From an uncultured Pseudomonadota bacterium (lineage in GTDB: Bacteria; Pseudomonadota; Gammaproteobacteria; Steroidobacterales; Steroidobacteraceae): a stretch of DNA of 64,000 nt. A program made the translations under genes and the position numbers. The stretch covers positions 62,001 to 126,000 of the forward strand of contig CAIPVV010000043.1 of NCBI GenBank assembly GCA_903868595.1. The letters run 5' to 3'. Below, one piece after another: positions 35,033-43,685 of the stretch. How positions within the stretch are numbered: position 1 is the first letter of the stretch; each line of letters begins with the position of its first letter. The notes under the pieces were generated by a model, which saw only the letters and a program-made list of their open reading frames with translations, searched no databases and was not told the origin of the DNA.

Positions 35033-36193
35033 ATGAGGCGCAGCACGGATCGAATTTTGGTTACCCACGTGGGTGCACTGCCCGGGCCAGAGGATCTCTG
35101 GCAGGGTGCCAAGGCCACTGAGGGGCGCCTGGGCGCGGAGGTGTCGTCGCTCATCGCCCGGCAACGGGCCGCGGGCGTTGACTTCGTGAACGAAGGGGAG
35201 GCAACTAAGGGGGGCAGCTGGGTTCAGTTCGTCAACTCCCGCATCGGCGGCTACCGGCCTGACAAGGTGCAGGGCGGGACCGCGAAGCTTCTGACCCAAA
35301 GCGCGGACTGGAAGGAGTTCGCCGATTTCTACCGCGATCGCATGGCGGCGGGAACGCTGTTTGAGGAAAGCCACAAGGCGCCGCTGACCGGTGCCGAGGT
35401 TCGCCTGGATTGGGAGTGCTTCGAGCCCCTGCGCTACGTCGGACAAGCCGCGCTGCAGGAGTCGGTCCGCACCGTTTTGGATAACCTGGGCGGCGTGGAT
35501 CCCGCGGACGCCTTTATCACCTCCACCGCGCCCATGAGTATCGAGGTGGGGCGGACCAATCGCCATTACCCCTCGGACGAAGCGTACGTCTATGCCCTGG
35601 CCGAGACGCTGCGGGTCGAGTACGAAGGCATTGCCGCGGCGGGCCTGCAGGTTCAGGTCGATGACGCCTGGATGGCCGCGCTGTGGGACCGTATTGGCAT
35701 CCAGATGGGTCTCGCGGCGTACAAAAAGTACTGCACGTTGCGCATCGAGGCGTTGAACCACGCCCTGCGCAACATTCCCGAGGAGCAGGTGCGCTACCAC
35801 CTGTGCTGGGGCAGTTGGCATGGACCGCATGCCTACGATATGCCCATGGCGGACATCGTTGACCTGATGTTGATGGTGAAGGCTCAGACCTACCTGTTCG
35901 AAGCGGCGAACGTGCGGCATGAGCATGAGGTGGCCGTCTGGGAGACGGTCAAGCTGCCGGACGGGAAGATACTGGCGCCCGGCTGCGTATCGCACGCCAC
36001 CACGCTCATCGAGCACCCGGACCTGGTGTCCGCCCGGGTGCAGCGCTTTGCGCGCCTGGTCGGACGCGAGAACGTCATCGCCTCGACGGATTGCGGCCTG
36101 GGGCTGCGGTGCCATCCGCAGATCGTGTGGGCCAAGCTAAAGACGCTCTCGGAGGGCGCTGCCCGCGCCAGCAAGGTCCTCTGGGGTCGCTGA
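35033..36193 (+). CDS. MetE C-terminal-like (cobalamin-independent methionine synthase II) protein
   Basis: A 386-residue protein corresponding only to the catalytic C-terminal barrel of MetE (COG0620). It begins TDRILVTHVGALPGPEDLW. The zinc site is kept: His256 and Cys258 in YHLCWGSWHG, a Glu in LFEAANVRHEHE, Cys354 in STDCGLGLRC. It lacks the N-terminal folate-binding half of true MetE (~750 residues). Such short forms are thought to move methyl groups, for example demethylating catabolic substrates, rather than make methionine. Start ATG 35033 follows a GGGGGA tract. Neighbouring redox genes suggest a catabolic role. A second, different family member lies at 41325. Confidence 0.8.
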   Translation: MRRSTDRILVTHVGALPGPEDLWQGAKATEGRLGAEVSSLIARQRAAGVDFVNEGEATKGGSWVQFVNSRIGGYRPDKVQGGTAKLLTQSADWKEFADFYRDRMAAGTLFEESHKAPLTGAEVRLDWECFEPLRYVGQAALQESVRTVLDNLGGVDPADAFITSTAPMSIEVGRTNRHYPSDEAYVYALAETLRVEYEGIAAAGLQVQVDDAWMAALWDRIGIQMGLAAYKKYCTLRIEALNHALRNIPEEQVRYHLCWGSWHGPHAYDMPMADIVDLMLMVKAQTYLFEAANVRHEHEVAVWETVKLPDGKILAPGCVSHATTLIEHPDLVSARVQRFARLVGRENVIASTDCGLGLRCHPQIVWAKLKTLSEGAARASKVLWGR

Positions 36194-36294
36194 GGGATCC
36201 CGCAGCGGAAGGGCCGCGGGCAGTCGGACCGAATCCCCCCGGGCTGCCGCAGGGACGGCAGGAGAGGCGATGTCTTGACCAGACTCGCGTTTCG

Positions 36295-36315
36295 CCCTGC
36301 CCCCCTGGGGCGGGG
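36295..36315. terminator. Hairpin between convergent genes
   Basis: CCCTGCCCC and GGGGCGGGG pair over nine bases (one G-U) with a short loop. The site sits between the stop codons of the MetE-like gene (plus) and the cupin gene (minus). There is no T-run, so it is only a possible terminator. Confidence 0.3.
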
Positions 36316-36351
36316 ACTTCCCGCCGCCGTGCGGCAACGTGGGCGGACTGT

Positions 36352-36810
36352 CTACGGCGTAACGAACTGGGTGCCGTTGGGGCCGTAACCGGTAACCAGG
36401 ATGACCACCGGCTCCTCCGTCGTCAGCGAGAAATGCGGCTGGCCGGCCGGCTCGGTGTAGACGCTGCCCGGCGGCAGCACTTTCAGCGCCTTCGGGTCGA
36501 ATTGCGTGCCGTATCCCATCTGCCAGGTTCCGGAGAAGACCGTGACGGAGCGATTGTCCCGGTGGGTATGCGGCCGCACCTGGGTGTGGGCGGGAATAGA
36601 GACCCGCACGGTGTACAGGCCTGGCTTGGTCGGGTCACCAATCAGCACGGTGGACTGCAGGCCGGTGCTCCCGGGCGTGCCGGGGCCCGCCAGCGCGACG
36701 ATCTCCGGGGCGGTCAGCCGCACCAGGGCGACCGGTTCGTCGGCGAGCACGGTGGCAGCCGCCGACAACGACAGCAGGGCAGTAGGCAGGAAGATCCGTC
36801 GGCAGTTCAT
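36352..36810 (-). CDS. Exported cupin-domain protein
   Basis: A 152-residue protein with a signal peptide (MNCRRIFLPTALLSLSAAAT, cleavage near VLADEP). A single cupin barrel follows: PAHTQVRPHTHRDNRSVTVF supplies two or three His ligands plus an acidic residue, and PGSVYTEPAGQPHFSL the last His. Periplasmic single cupins bind a metal and may act as small dioxygenases, isomerases or binding proteins. Start: ATG 36810 follows GGGGGACATC; an ATG four codons upstream lacks spacing. The glutathione peroxidase gene lies 129 bases upstream on the same strand. Confidence 0.8.
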   Translation of the reverse strand: MNCRRIFLPTALLSLSAAATVLADEPVALVRLTAPEIVALAGPGTPGSTGLQSTVLIGDPTKPGLYTVRVSIPAHTQVRPHTHRDNRSVTVFSGTWQMGYGTQFDPKALKVLPPGSVYTEPAGQPHFSLTTEEPVVILVTGYGPNGTQFVTP

Positions 36811-36939
36811 GATGTCCCCCAAGTGGTTATCGATGCGCGGTCGCGGCCTGGCGGGACCGCCGTCGTCCTGTCACCCAGAGCCCCGTGCGCTTCGCGGGCC
36901 TAGCGTACCCAAAAGCCGCTGCTGCTGGCGGGTCGCGCG

Positions 36940-37512
36940 TTACTTGAGGAGCTTCTCAACCGCCTCGCTGAACCGGGCCGAGCCGGGCGTCACCTGGCTG
37001 TCGAAATACTGCGTGACCTTGCCGTCGGGCTGCACGAAGTACTTGTTGAAGTTCCAGCCAGGCGCCTGCGTCTGGCGCGCCAGTTCCCTGAAGACGGGAT
37101 TGGCATCGGGTCCCTTGACGTGCTGCGGCGCCAGCATCGTGAAGGTCACGCCGTAGTTCAGGAAGCAGGTGTCGGCGGCCTCCGCCTCATCCTTGGCTTC
37201 CTGGTTGAAGTCGTCCGACGAGAAGCCGACGACGATGAGTCCGCGCTCCTTGTACTTGGCGTGAATCGCCTCCAGGCCCTTGAACTGGGGCGTGAAGCCG
37301 CAGTGGCTGGCCGTGTTGACGATCAGCAGGGGTTTGCCGGCGTAGGCCTTGCACAGGTTCACGCTCTGCGAGGAGTGCAGTTTTCGGAAGTCATGATCCA
37401 GGAAGGCGGGGCATTGCTGGGCCTGATGTGTTGCTGCCGCAACAGGCGCAGCCGCTCCCTGGAGAACCGCGGTGACCCACAAGGCGGAGAGTAGGGTGGC
37501 TTTGACCTTCAT
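36940..37512 (-). CDS. Periplasmic glutathione peroxidase family protein
   Basis: A 190-residue thioredoxin-fold peroxidase. A signal peptide (LLSALWVTAVLQGAAAPVAA) precedes the catalytic motif LLIVNTASHCGFTPQFKGLE with peroxidatic Cys71. The downstream WNFNKYFV has the conserved Trp-Asn, and the Gln role is likely from the FSSDDFNQE region (usually FPCNQFG). That second motif is altered: the resolving Cys of FPCNQF is absent, but another Cys occurs at AADTCFLNYG. The export signal is uncommon in this family. It probably removes peroxides made by the PQQ and flavin enzymes nearby. Confidence 0.85.
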   Translation of the reverse strand: MKVKATLLSALWVTAVLQGAAAPVAAATHQAQQCPAFLDHDFRKLHSSQSVNLCKAYAGKPLLIVNTASHCGFTPQFKGLEAIHAKYKERGLIVVGFSSDDFNQEAKDEAEAADTCFLNYGVTFTMLAPQHVKGPDANPVFRELARQTQAPGWNFNKYFVQPDGKVTQYFDSQVTPGSARFSEAVEKLLK

Positions 37513-37613
37513 GGGCGGTGGACTCCGGTGACGGCGAGAGAGGGGGATACGTTAAGCTTTTCCGGCGGGCCGTTGTAGGGGCCGAAGGCCCGTGCCAGCG
37601 ATTACCCGCCGAG

Positions 37614-38870
37614 TCAGTTCGGCGTGTAGCTGGCGCGCTCGCTCAATAGCGTTGGATCGAAGCCGGCGATCACCTTGTAGTCCTGCGCGATCTGTGCGCG
37701 CTCTGCCATCGGAAAGACCGTCGCCAGGTCTGTGCCCGGATCGGCGGCGCGCGCCGCCGCAATCTCCAGCACCTTGTCCGGTCCATGGGCGCGGTTGGTC
37801 AGCACGATGCGGCTGGTCTTCTCGCGCCGGTCCGCCTCGTACCGTTCCAGCGCTTCCTCCGGTGTCGCGGAGGTCGCCAGGTAGTAGGCCACCGCCCGGG
37901 CGTCGAGGATGCCCTGCGTTGCCCCATTGGAACCGATGGGGTACATGGGGTGCGCCGCGTCGCCGGCCAGGGTCACGCGTCCGTGCGTCCACCGGGGCAG
38001 CGGGTCGCGATCCACCATGGGGAATTCGAAGACCTCCTGGGAATCCGACACCATCTGCTGCACGTCGATGCTGGGCCAGCTCCAGTTCTCATAGCGCGGC
38101 AGCAAGGGCGCCCGGTCCACGCGCCGGTTCCAATCCTCGCGCGGCGTGCTGCCCGGCTCGGCCGTGCGAAGGTCGCAGATCCAGTTAAACAGCACGCCGC
38201 CACTCTGGGGGTCGATCGCGATCGGATAGCCGGCGAACTTCTGCCGCGAATGCCCCGTCCAGTGCATCATCGGTCCGACGGCGTCTCGCGGCATCACCGT
38301 GGTGCCGCGAAACAGCGAGACGCCGCTCCACTTGGGAATGCCCTCGGTCGGGTAGAGCTGCTTGCGAACGGCAGAGTGTATGCCGTCGGCGCCAATGACC
38401 ACATCCGCCTCGACGCTGGCCAGGGCGGCATCTGTACTGCGGTCGATGAAGTCGAGGCTGGCGCCCTTGTCGTGCAGGCGGAAGGCGCCCAGTGCGTGAC
38501 CGAAACGCACCGAGTCCGCTCCCAGCACGGCCCGGACCTCCTCCAGCAGCAGCATCTGCAGGTGGCCGCGATGCACCGCGACCTGCGGCCATTCATAGCC
38601 GGCCGCCCGTCCCCTCGGCTCGGTCCAGACTTCCCGTCCATCGGCCATCCGATAGGTCAGCTGCTCGATGGCAACGCCCAGACCTACCAGCTTCTCCAGC
38701 AGCCCCAGTTCCGTCAGCTCCCGCACGGCATGGGGCAGAACGTTGATGCCAACGCCCAGCGGTGTGGGGTTGCGGACGGCCTCGTAGACGACGGGCTTGA
38801 AGCCGACACGCGCCAGGCTCAGCGCCGTGGTGAGTCCGACAATGCCGCCGCCGATGATCGCTATTCGCAC
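37614..38870 (-). CDS. FAD-dependent monooxygenase (PhzS / salicylate-hydroxylase-like)
   Basis: A 418-residue class A flavoprotein hydroxylase. It starts at GTG with MRIAIIGGGIVGLTTALSLA (FAD GxGxxG), then GVGINVLPHAVRELTELGLL, the DG motif VVIGADGIHSAVRKQLYP and the GD motif VTLAGDAAHPMYPIGSNGAT. The N-terminal third resembles the PhzS-like flavin-dependent oxidoreductases. It would use NAD(P)H and O2 to hydroxylate an aromatic ring, possibly with decarboxylation. The next gene upstream on the same strand is a quinohaemoprotein, 145 bases away. Confidence 0.86.
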   Translation of the reverse strand: MRIAIIGGGIVGLTTALSLARVGFKPVVYEAVRNPTPLGVGINVLPHAVRELTELGLLEKLVGLGVAIEQLTYRMADGREVWTEPRGRAAGYEWPQVAVHRGHLQMLLLEEVRAVLGADSVRFGHALGAFRLHDKGASLDFIDRSTDAALASVEADVVIGADGIHSAVRKQLYPTEGIPKWSGVSLFRGTTVMPRDAVGPMMHWTGHSRQKFAGYPIAIDPQSGGVLFNWICDLRTAEPGSTPREDWNRRVDRAPLLPRYENWSWPSIDVQQMVSDSQEVFEFPMVDRDPLPRWTHGRVTLAGDAAHPMYPIGSNGATQGILDARAVAYYLATSATPEEALERYEADRREKTSRIVLTNRAHGPDKVLEIAAARAADPGTDLATVFPMAERAQIAQDYKVIAGFDPTLLSERASYTPN

Positions 38871-39014
38871 GTAAGAAGCCCCCTCGTTGTCCTTTTTCTT
38901 CTTCCCATCCTGCCGGGCCCGCCTCAGGGCGTCGCCCCCAATCCGGCTGGCACTGCGCCAACGCGGCTGCACCGCCGTTTCCCGCGCAGGCGCGAGGCAC
39001 GACGGCGCGCGAGT

Positions 39015-41123
39015 CTAGTGGCCCGCCGTGGCCAGCGCGCGGTTGGCCTCGCCGCGGATGTAGTGACGCAGCGCGAGCATCTGGGCGTCGCTGAGCTCGC
39101 CAAAGGCCGGCATGCCACGCGCGACCAGTGAGCCCTTGCGCACCACTTGGTCAAACGACTGGGCGGACAGCACGATCGCCGAGGCCCTCAGGTCCGGCGC
39201 GGAACCCACCGACCGGGCGTTGCCGCCGTGGCAGGGGCCGCAGCTGTAATAAAGAATCGTCCCCGTGGCCGCCAGCGCCGGGTCCGGCACGAGGCTCTTG
39301 TCCGCGAGGGGTTTCTCGCCGCTTGCCTTGGGCAGGGCGGGAAGGGTGCCGGTACCGTCCAGGGCGAACGTCAACAGCCGGGCGGGGTGGTCGCGGTAGC
39401 TCCAGCCGTAATCGTTGGAGCCGTCCAGCTGGAACACCGCGCCCACCGGCGGTGCGCTCACGACGGCGATGAACTGCTTACCCGCCGCGCTATAGGAAAT
39501 GGGGGCGCCCAGGACCGCATTGCCCACGGCATACGACCAGACCTTCTTGCCGCTGGTGGCATCGTACGCATTGAGGTAGCCATCGATTTGGCCCTGAAAC
39601 ACGAGCCCGCCGGAGGTGGCCAGGGTCCCCCCGTTCCAGGGCGCTGGCGTTGCGATCTTCCAGGCCTGCTTCTGGGTTACCGGATTCCAGGCCAGCAGGG
39701 CAGTGGTTGCCGTGGGCTCCACGCCGTCCCCGTAGTTGGGGCCCAGCCCGCTGTTGAATTGCCCCGGCGCGTGCTTCCAGGTGCGTGCATTGATGCCGTC
39801 GTCGCCCATGCGCCCGCCCGACTCGATGGTCGGGAGGTAGGCCAATCCCGTCTTGGGGCTGTAGGACATCGGCGGCCAGTTGTGCAGGCCGAGGTTGCCC
39901 GGCCAGAGGATCGAGGCGCCGTGCTCGTAGCGGATGCCGGGTCGCTCCACCGGCCTTCCGGTCGCGAGATCGATCCGGTCGGCCCAGGTCACCTTGCCGA
40001 GCTTCTCGGCGCTGATCAGCTGGCCGCTCTGGCGGTCGATGACATAGAAGAATCCATTCTTGGGCGCCTGCATCAGCACTTTTCGCGGCTGTCCCTGGAT
40101 GTTCACGGTCGCCAATTCAATGTCCTGGGTGGCGGTGTAGTCCCAGGCCTCGTTCGGGTTCTCCTGGTAGTGCCACAGGTACTTGCCGGTATCGGCATCC
40201 AGCGCGACGATCGAGGCGAGGAACAGCGCGTCGCCGCCGGCGGGATTGCGTACCTTCCAGTTCCACGGACCGCCGTTGCCGACACCCAGGTACACCTGGT
40301 TCAGCTCCTCGTCGTAAGTGATGGCATTCCAGACCGTGCCGCCGCCGCCGTACTTCCACCATTCGCCGCTCCAGGTCTTGGCGGCCATCGCCTGGGCGGG
40401 ATCCTCGAAGGGCTTGGCCGGGTTGCCCGGCACGGTATAGAACCGCCACAGCTGGCGGCCGGTCGCTGCGTCATAGCACGTGACGTAGCCGCGCACCGGC
40501 GAGAAGTCGGCACCGCCATGGCCGATGAGGACCTTGCCGCGGAACACCCGCGGCGCACCGGTGATGTAGCGGCCGTCATCGGCTCCCTCGGTAGTCTGCG
40601 CACTCCAGAGGAGCCGGCCGGCCTTGGCATCCAGCGCGATGAGCCTGCCATCCTGGGTCCCGACGAAGACCCGACCCTCGGCGTAGCTCAGGCCACGCAC
40701 GCCCCAGGCGTAGCGCAGCTTGATGCCCGCGGCCTGGCCGGCCTGGGGGTCGTAGCGCCACAGGCGCCGGCCGGATTGGGCGTCGAAGGCTTGCACGATG
40801 CTCAGTCCCGCCGCGACGTAGACGATGCCGTCCACCTCGATTGGCTCGGAGTTGGCTCGCGGCACGTCCAGCGCCGTCGTCCAGGCCGGTCGCAGGCGGC
40901 TGATCGTCGCCGGGGTGATTGCCTCCAGCGGGCTGTAGTGCTGCTCGGCGGCCGCGCCGCCGTATCCGGTCCAATGACTCTCCTGCGGGCCTGCGGCATC
41001 CGCAGCCACCCCCGCGGCCTGGCCCAGGAGCACCACCGCCATGCCGAGGGCAGAGCTCGCCCAGCGCCCACGCTCACGGGGGCGACGGGTGGCTGCGCGT
41101 GCGATGTGGAGCGAATTCTTCAT
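39015..41123 (-). CDS. Quinohaemoprotein (PQQ) alcohol dehydrogenase with cytochrome c domain
   Basis: A 702-residue periplasmic enzyme: N-terminal signal (SSALGMAVVLLGQAAGVAAD), eight-bladed PQQ propeller with tryptophan-docking repeats (GRRLWRYDPQ, GRLLWSAQTT, GRQLWRFYTV, GKYLWHYQEN, GKKVWSYAVG), and a C-terminal cytochrome c with YYSCGPCHGG (Cys628, Cys631, His632) and Met in VARGMPAFGEL. It oxidises an alcohol and passes electrons to its haem, as in type II alcohol dehydrogenases. The adjacent Cys-Cys disulfide of methanol dehydrogenases is not seen. AGGAGA precedes the ATG. Confidence 0.9.
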   Translation of the reverse strand: MKNSLHIARAATRRPRERGRWASSALGMAVVLLGQAAGVAADAAGPQESHWTGYGGAAAEQHYSPLEAITPATISRLRPAWTTALDVPRANSEPIEVDGIVYVAAGLSIVQAFDAQSGRRLWRYDPQAGQAAGIKLRYAWGVRGLSYAEGRVFVGTQDGRLIALDAKAGRLLWSAQTTEGADDGRYITGAPRVFRGKVLIGHGGADFSPVRGYVTCYDAATGRQLWRFYTVPGNPAKPFEDPAQAMAAKTWSGEWWKYGGGGTVWNAITYDEELNQVYLGVGNGGPWNWKVRNPAGGDALFLASIVALDADTGKYLWHYQENPNEAWDYTATQDIELATVNIQGQPRKVLMQAPKNGFFYVIDRQSGQLISAEKLGKVTWADRIDLATGRPVERPGIRYEHGASILWPGNLGLHNWPPMSYSPKTGLAYLPTIESGGRMGDDGINARTWKHAPGQFNSGLGPNYGDGVEPTATTALLAWNPVTQKQAWKIATPAPWNGGTLATSGGLVFQGQIDGYLNAYDATSGKKVWSYAVGNAVLGAPISYSAAGKQFIAVVSAPPVGAVFQLDGSNDYGWSYRDHPARLLTFALDGTGTLPALPKASGEKPLADKSLVPDPALAATGTILYYSCGPCHGGNARSVGSAPDLRASAIVLSAQSFDQVVRKGSLVARGMPAFGELSDAQMLALRHYIRGEANRALATAGH

Positions 41124-41324
41124 GAGCTCTCCTGCCCTGGACCTGCCAAGCCGGCTGTAGCCTAGACAGGCGCCCGGCGTTGAGCAATCAAAGCACGCCC
41201 GGGGTCGCCCGGGCGAGGCGACGGCACGGCCGGAGGGGCTAAGATAGTTCCCTCGTCGACAAACATCGGGTGGACGGTATCGCTAAGATCGAGCGCTCAC
41301 AAAAACAGGCTCCCGGGGGACGAC

Positions 41325-42422
41325 ATGTACGTGGATTCTCGCCCAATTGCGATGGTTGGCAGCGTGCCGTGCGAAACGGTGGATGAAGTGCTGGATCTGG
41401 TGGGTCCGGGCGTGGGAGACCTGCTGGTCGGGCTGTCGGACGGCGAGCCTGGCTACCGCAACAAGTGGATCGTGTTCAACGGTCCCCACGTCTACGAGCC
41501 GCATCCGGACATCATCGTCGTCAACAAGCCCAAGCCGCGCCCGGACCAGAGCGTATTCAAGGACCTGCCGGACTGGGTGCCGACGAGCTGGGAGGAAATG
41601 TGGCAGTTCCGCGTGCGCGACGGGGTTGAGCGGATCCAGTTCGAGAACCTGCACTACGCCGAGTTCGCGATCGCCTCCTACCAGAAATTCAAGCAGAAGC
41701 GCGCCGCTGGCGTGGTGCCTGCCGGAACGCGCTTCCAGGTCTCGCTGCCGCTGCCGGAGGACTTCACGCGCTGGTGCACGACGGCACCGCGCGATTTTGC
41801 GATCATGACGCGCGCCGTCGAGGACGCGATGGCCGTGGAAGTCGGCAAAATCCTGGCCGCCATCCCGCACGATGAACTGCTGCTGCAGTGGGATGTGTGC
41901 TGGGAAGTCTTCGCCTGCGATTGCGGTGACAGCCTGGGGCGCGAGCCCCTGGCCTGGGCCGCCGGGGGCGACCCGTATGCCCGGTTTGCCTCGTATGTCG
42001 CCCGCCTGTCGCCGCTGATCCCGGAAACGGTCGTCCTGGGCATGCACCTTTGCTACGGGGACCTGGAGCACAGCCACCTGATCGAGCCGCGGGATCTGGC
42101 CGTGTGCGTTCGCATGGCCAACCTTGCCGCCCAGGGGGCAGGCCGTCGCCTGGATTACGTGCAGATGCCGGTGCCCCGCAACCGGACTGACGATGCGTAC
42201 TTCGCGCCGCTGAAGGACTTCGCCGCCCGGGACACCAAGCTGTACGTCGGCCTGGTTCACCTGACGGATGGCCTGGAAGGGGCCAAGCAGCGCCTGGCGG
42301 CCCTGCGCCGGCACTATACGGGACGGCTCGGCGTGGCGACGGAATGCGGCTGGGGCCGACGCAAGCGCGAAACCATCCCGGCGCTCATGAAACTGCACCG
42401 GGATGTCGCGGCCCTGCTCTAG
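41325..42422 (+). CDS. Second MetE C-terminal-like zinc barrel protein
   Basis: A 365-residue protein of the UROD/MetE-like barrel type. It starts MYVDSRPIAMVGSVPCETVD. The zinc-site residues are His241 and Cys243 in MHLCYGDLEH, and Cys341 in ATECGWGRRK, matching the HxC…C pattern of MetE. It is clearly different in sequence from the protein at 35033 and much of the rest is unrecognised. The likely reaction is methyl or thiol transfer on a small substrate; this is inference. GGGGGA precedes the ATG. It diverges from the quinohaemoprotein and is followed by a serine hydrolase on the same strand. Confidence 0.68.
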   Translation: MYVDSRPIAMVGSVPCETVDEVLDLVGPGVGDLLVGLSDGEPGYRNKWIVFNGPHVYEPHPDIIVVNKPKPRPDQSVFKDLPDWVPTSWEEMWQFRVRDGVERIQFENLHYAEFAIASYQKFKQKRAAGVVPAGTRFQVSLPLPEDFTRWCTTAPRDFAIMTRAVEDAMAVEVGKILAAIPHDELLLQWDVCWEVFACDCGDSLGREPLAWAAGGDPYARFASYVARLSPLIPETVVLGMHLCYGDLEHSHLIEPRDLAVCVRMANLAAQGAGRRLDYVQMPVPRNRTDDAYFAPLKDFAARDTKLYVGLVHLTDGLEGAKQRLAALRRHYTGRLGVATECGWGRRKRETIPALMKLHRDVAALL

Positions 42423-42514
42423 GGCCAGGTGCCGCGCGGCCGACGGACGGCGGGGCTTGCCGGCAGCCAGGGTCTGCAGGCAGTATCCCGCGCAACATAT
42501 GAACGGGGGTTGAG

Positions 42515-43663
42515 ATGGCCGCAGGCATGAACGCTGAGATTCTCGAGCACCTCCAGCAGGTGATCCGTGCGGATATCGGCGCGGGCCTGTACCACGGCGT
42601 GGTGCTGCAGGTCGCCCGGGGCGGACAGCTGGCGCTGGACGTGGCGATCGGCAGCGCCGATGCCGCACAGACCAAGCCGCTGGCGCGCGACTCGGTGTTC
42701 AGCATCTTCTCCGTGACCAAGGCGTTCACCAACGTATTGACCCTGCGCGCGATCGGTCGCGGGCAGTTCGCGCTGACTACGCCGATCTCGGAGCTGATCC
42801 CCGAGTTTCGTGGCGATGGCCGCGAGAAGATCCAGATCTGGCACCTGCTCTCCCACCAGGCCGGATTCCCGATCATCTTCGAGGTGAAGCCGGGAATGTA
42901 CATCGACCGCTTCGATGAGATGATCGCCGCAGTGATCGAGGTGGTTAAGCCGATCGAGCCGCCCACCGAGCGCGTCGCGTACTCGCCCCTCGTGCACCAC
43001 GTGCTGATGGCCGAGGCGCTGCGTCGCACGGATCCCAAGCGCCGCTCGTATCGCCAGATGGTGCAGGAGGACCTGCTGACGCCGCTGCGGATGAACGACA
43101 CGGCCGTTGGCCTGCGTGCCGACCTGAAGGCCCGGCACGTGGTGCCGGACTTCCGCGGCAACTACCCCATTGGACACCGCGGGCACAGCAACTACGGCCC
43201 CAACGGTGCGTTCGAGGAAGAGCATGCCGAGATGCCGTGGGTTGGAATCGCCTCCACCGTCCCGGATATGTTCCGCTTTGCGGAGATGCTGCGCCGTGAT
43301 GGGTCGCTGGATGGGGCCCGCATCCTCTCGCCCGCGATCCTGGCGCAGGCCCGCCTCAACTGGACGGGTGACAAGCCCAACGAACTGAGCTCCCAGCGCA
43401 GCAAGGATCTCGGCTGGACGCCGGCGCCTGCCTACATTGGCCTCGGGTTCTCGCTGCGCGGCACGGCGCTGTGCAACCACCTCTTTGGTACGCTCGCCTC
43501 GCCGGGCACCTATGGCAACAATGGCGCGGGATCGACCCTGTACTGGATCGACCCGGAACGCGATATTACGTTCGTCTGCCTGACTGCCGGCGTCATGGAG
43601 AGCAACGCCAACGTGGAGCGCTTCCAGCGGCTCTCCGATATCGTGCTGACCGCGGCCGACTAG
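42515..43663 (+). CDS. Serine hydrolase, class C beta-lactamase/esterase fold
   Basis: A 382-residue cytoplasmic protein of the beta-lactamase (PF00144) superfamily. Nucleophile Ser66 and Lys69 lie in FSIFSVTKAFTN. The second motif Tyr is in VAYSPLVHHVLMAEAL (Y-S-x). HLLSHQAGFP is typical of the esterase/lactonase group (EstB-like). No signal peptide is visible, so a catabolic esterase is more likely than drug resistance. It lies 92 bases after the second MetE-like gene. Confidence 0.84.
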   Translation: MAAGMNAEILEHLQQVIRADIGAGLYHGVVLQVARGGQLALDVAIGSADAAQTKPLARDSVFSIFSVTKAFTNVLTLRAIGRGQFALTTPISELIPEFRGDGREKIQIWHLLSHQAGFPIIFEVKPGMYIDRFDEMIAAVIEVVKPIEPPTERVAYSPLVHHVLMAEALRRTDPKRRSYRQMVQEDLLTPLRMNDTAVGLRADLKARHVVPDFRGNYPIGHRGHSNYGPNGAFEEEHAEMPWVGIASTVPDMFRFAEMLRRDGSLDGARILSPAILAQARLNWTGDKPNELSSQRSKDLGWTPAPAYIGLGFSLRGTALCNHLFGTLASPGTYGNNGAGSTLYWIDPERDITFVCLTAGVMESNANVERFQRLSDIVLTAAD

Positions 43664-43685
43664 CGCCGGCCGCGGCGATGTAGTC

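Noticed and set aside
39147-41165. 672-codon plus-strand frame opposite the quinohaemoprotein gene
   Set aside because: Shadow of the alcohol dehydrogenase, which has a complete propeller and haem motif on the other strand.
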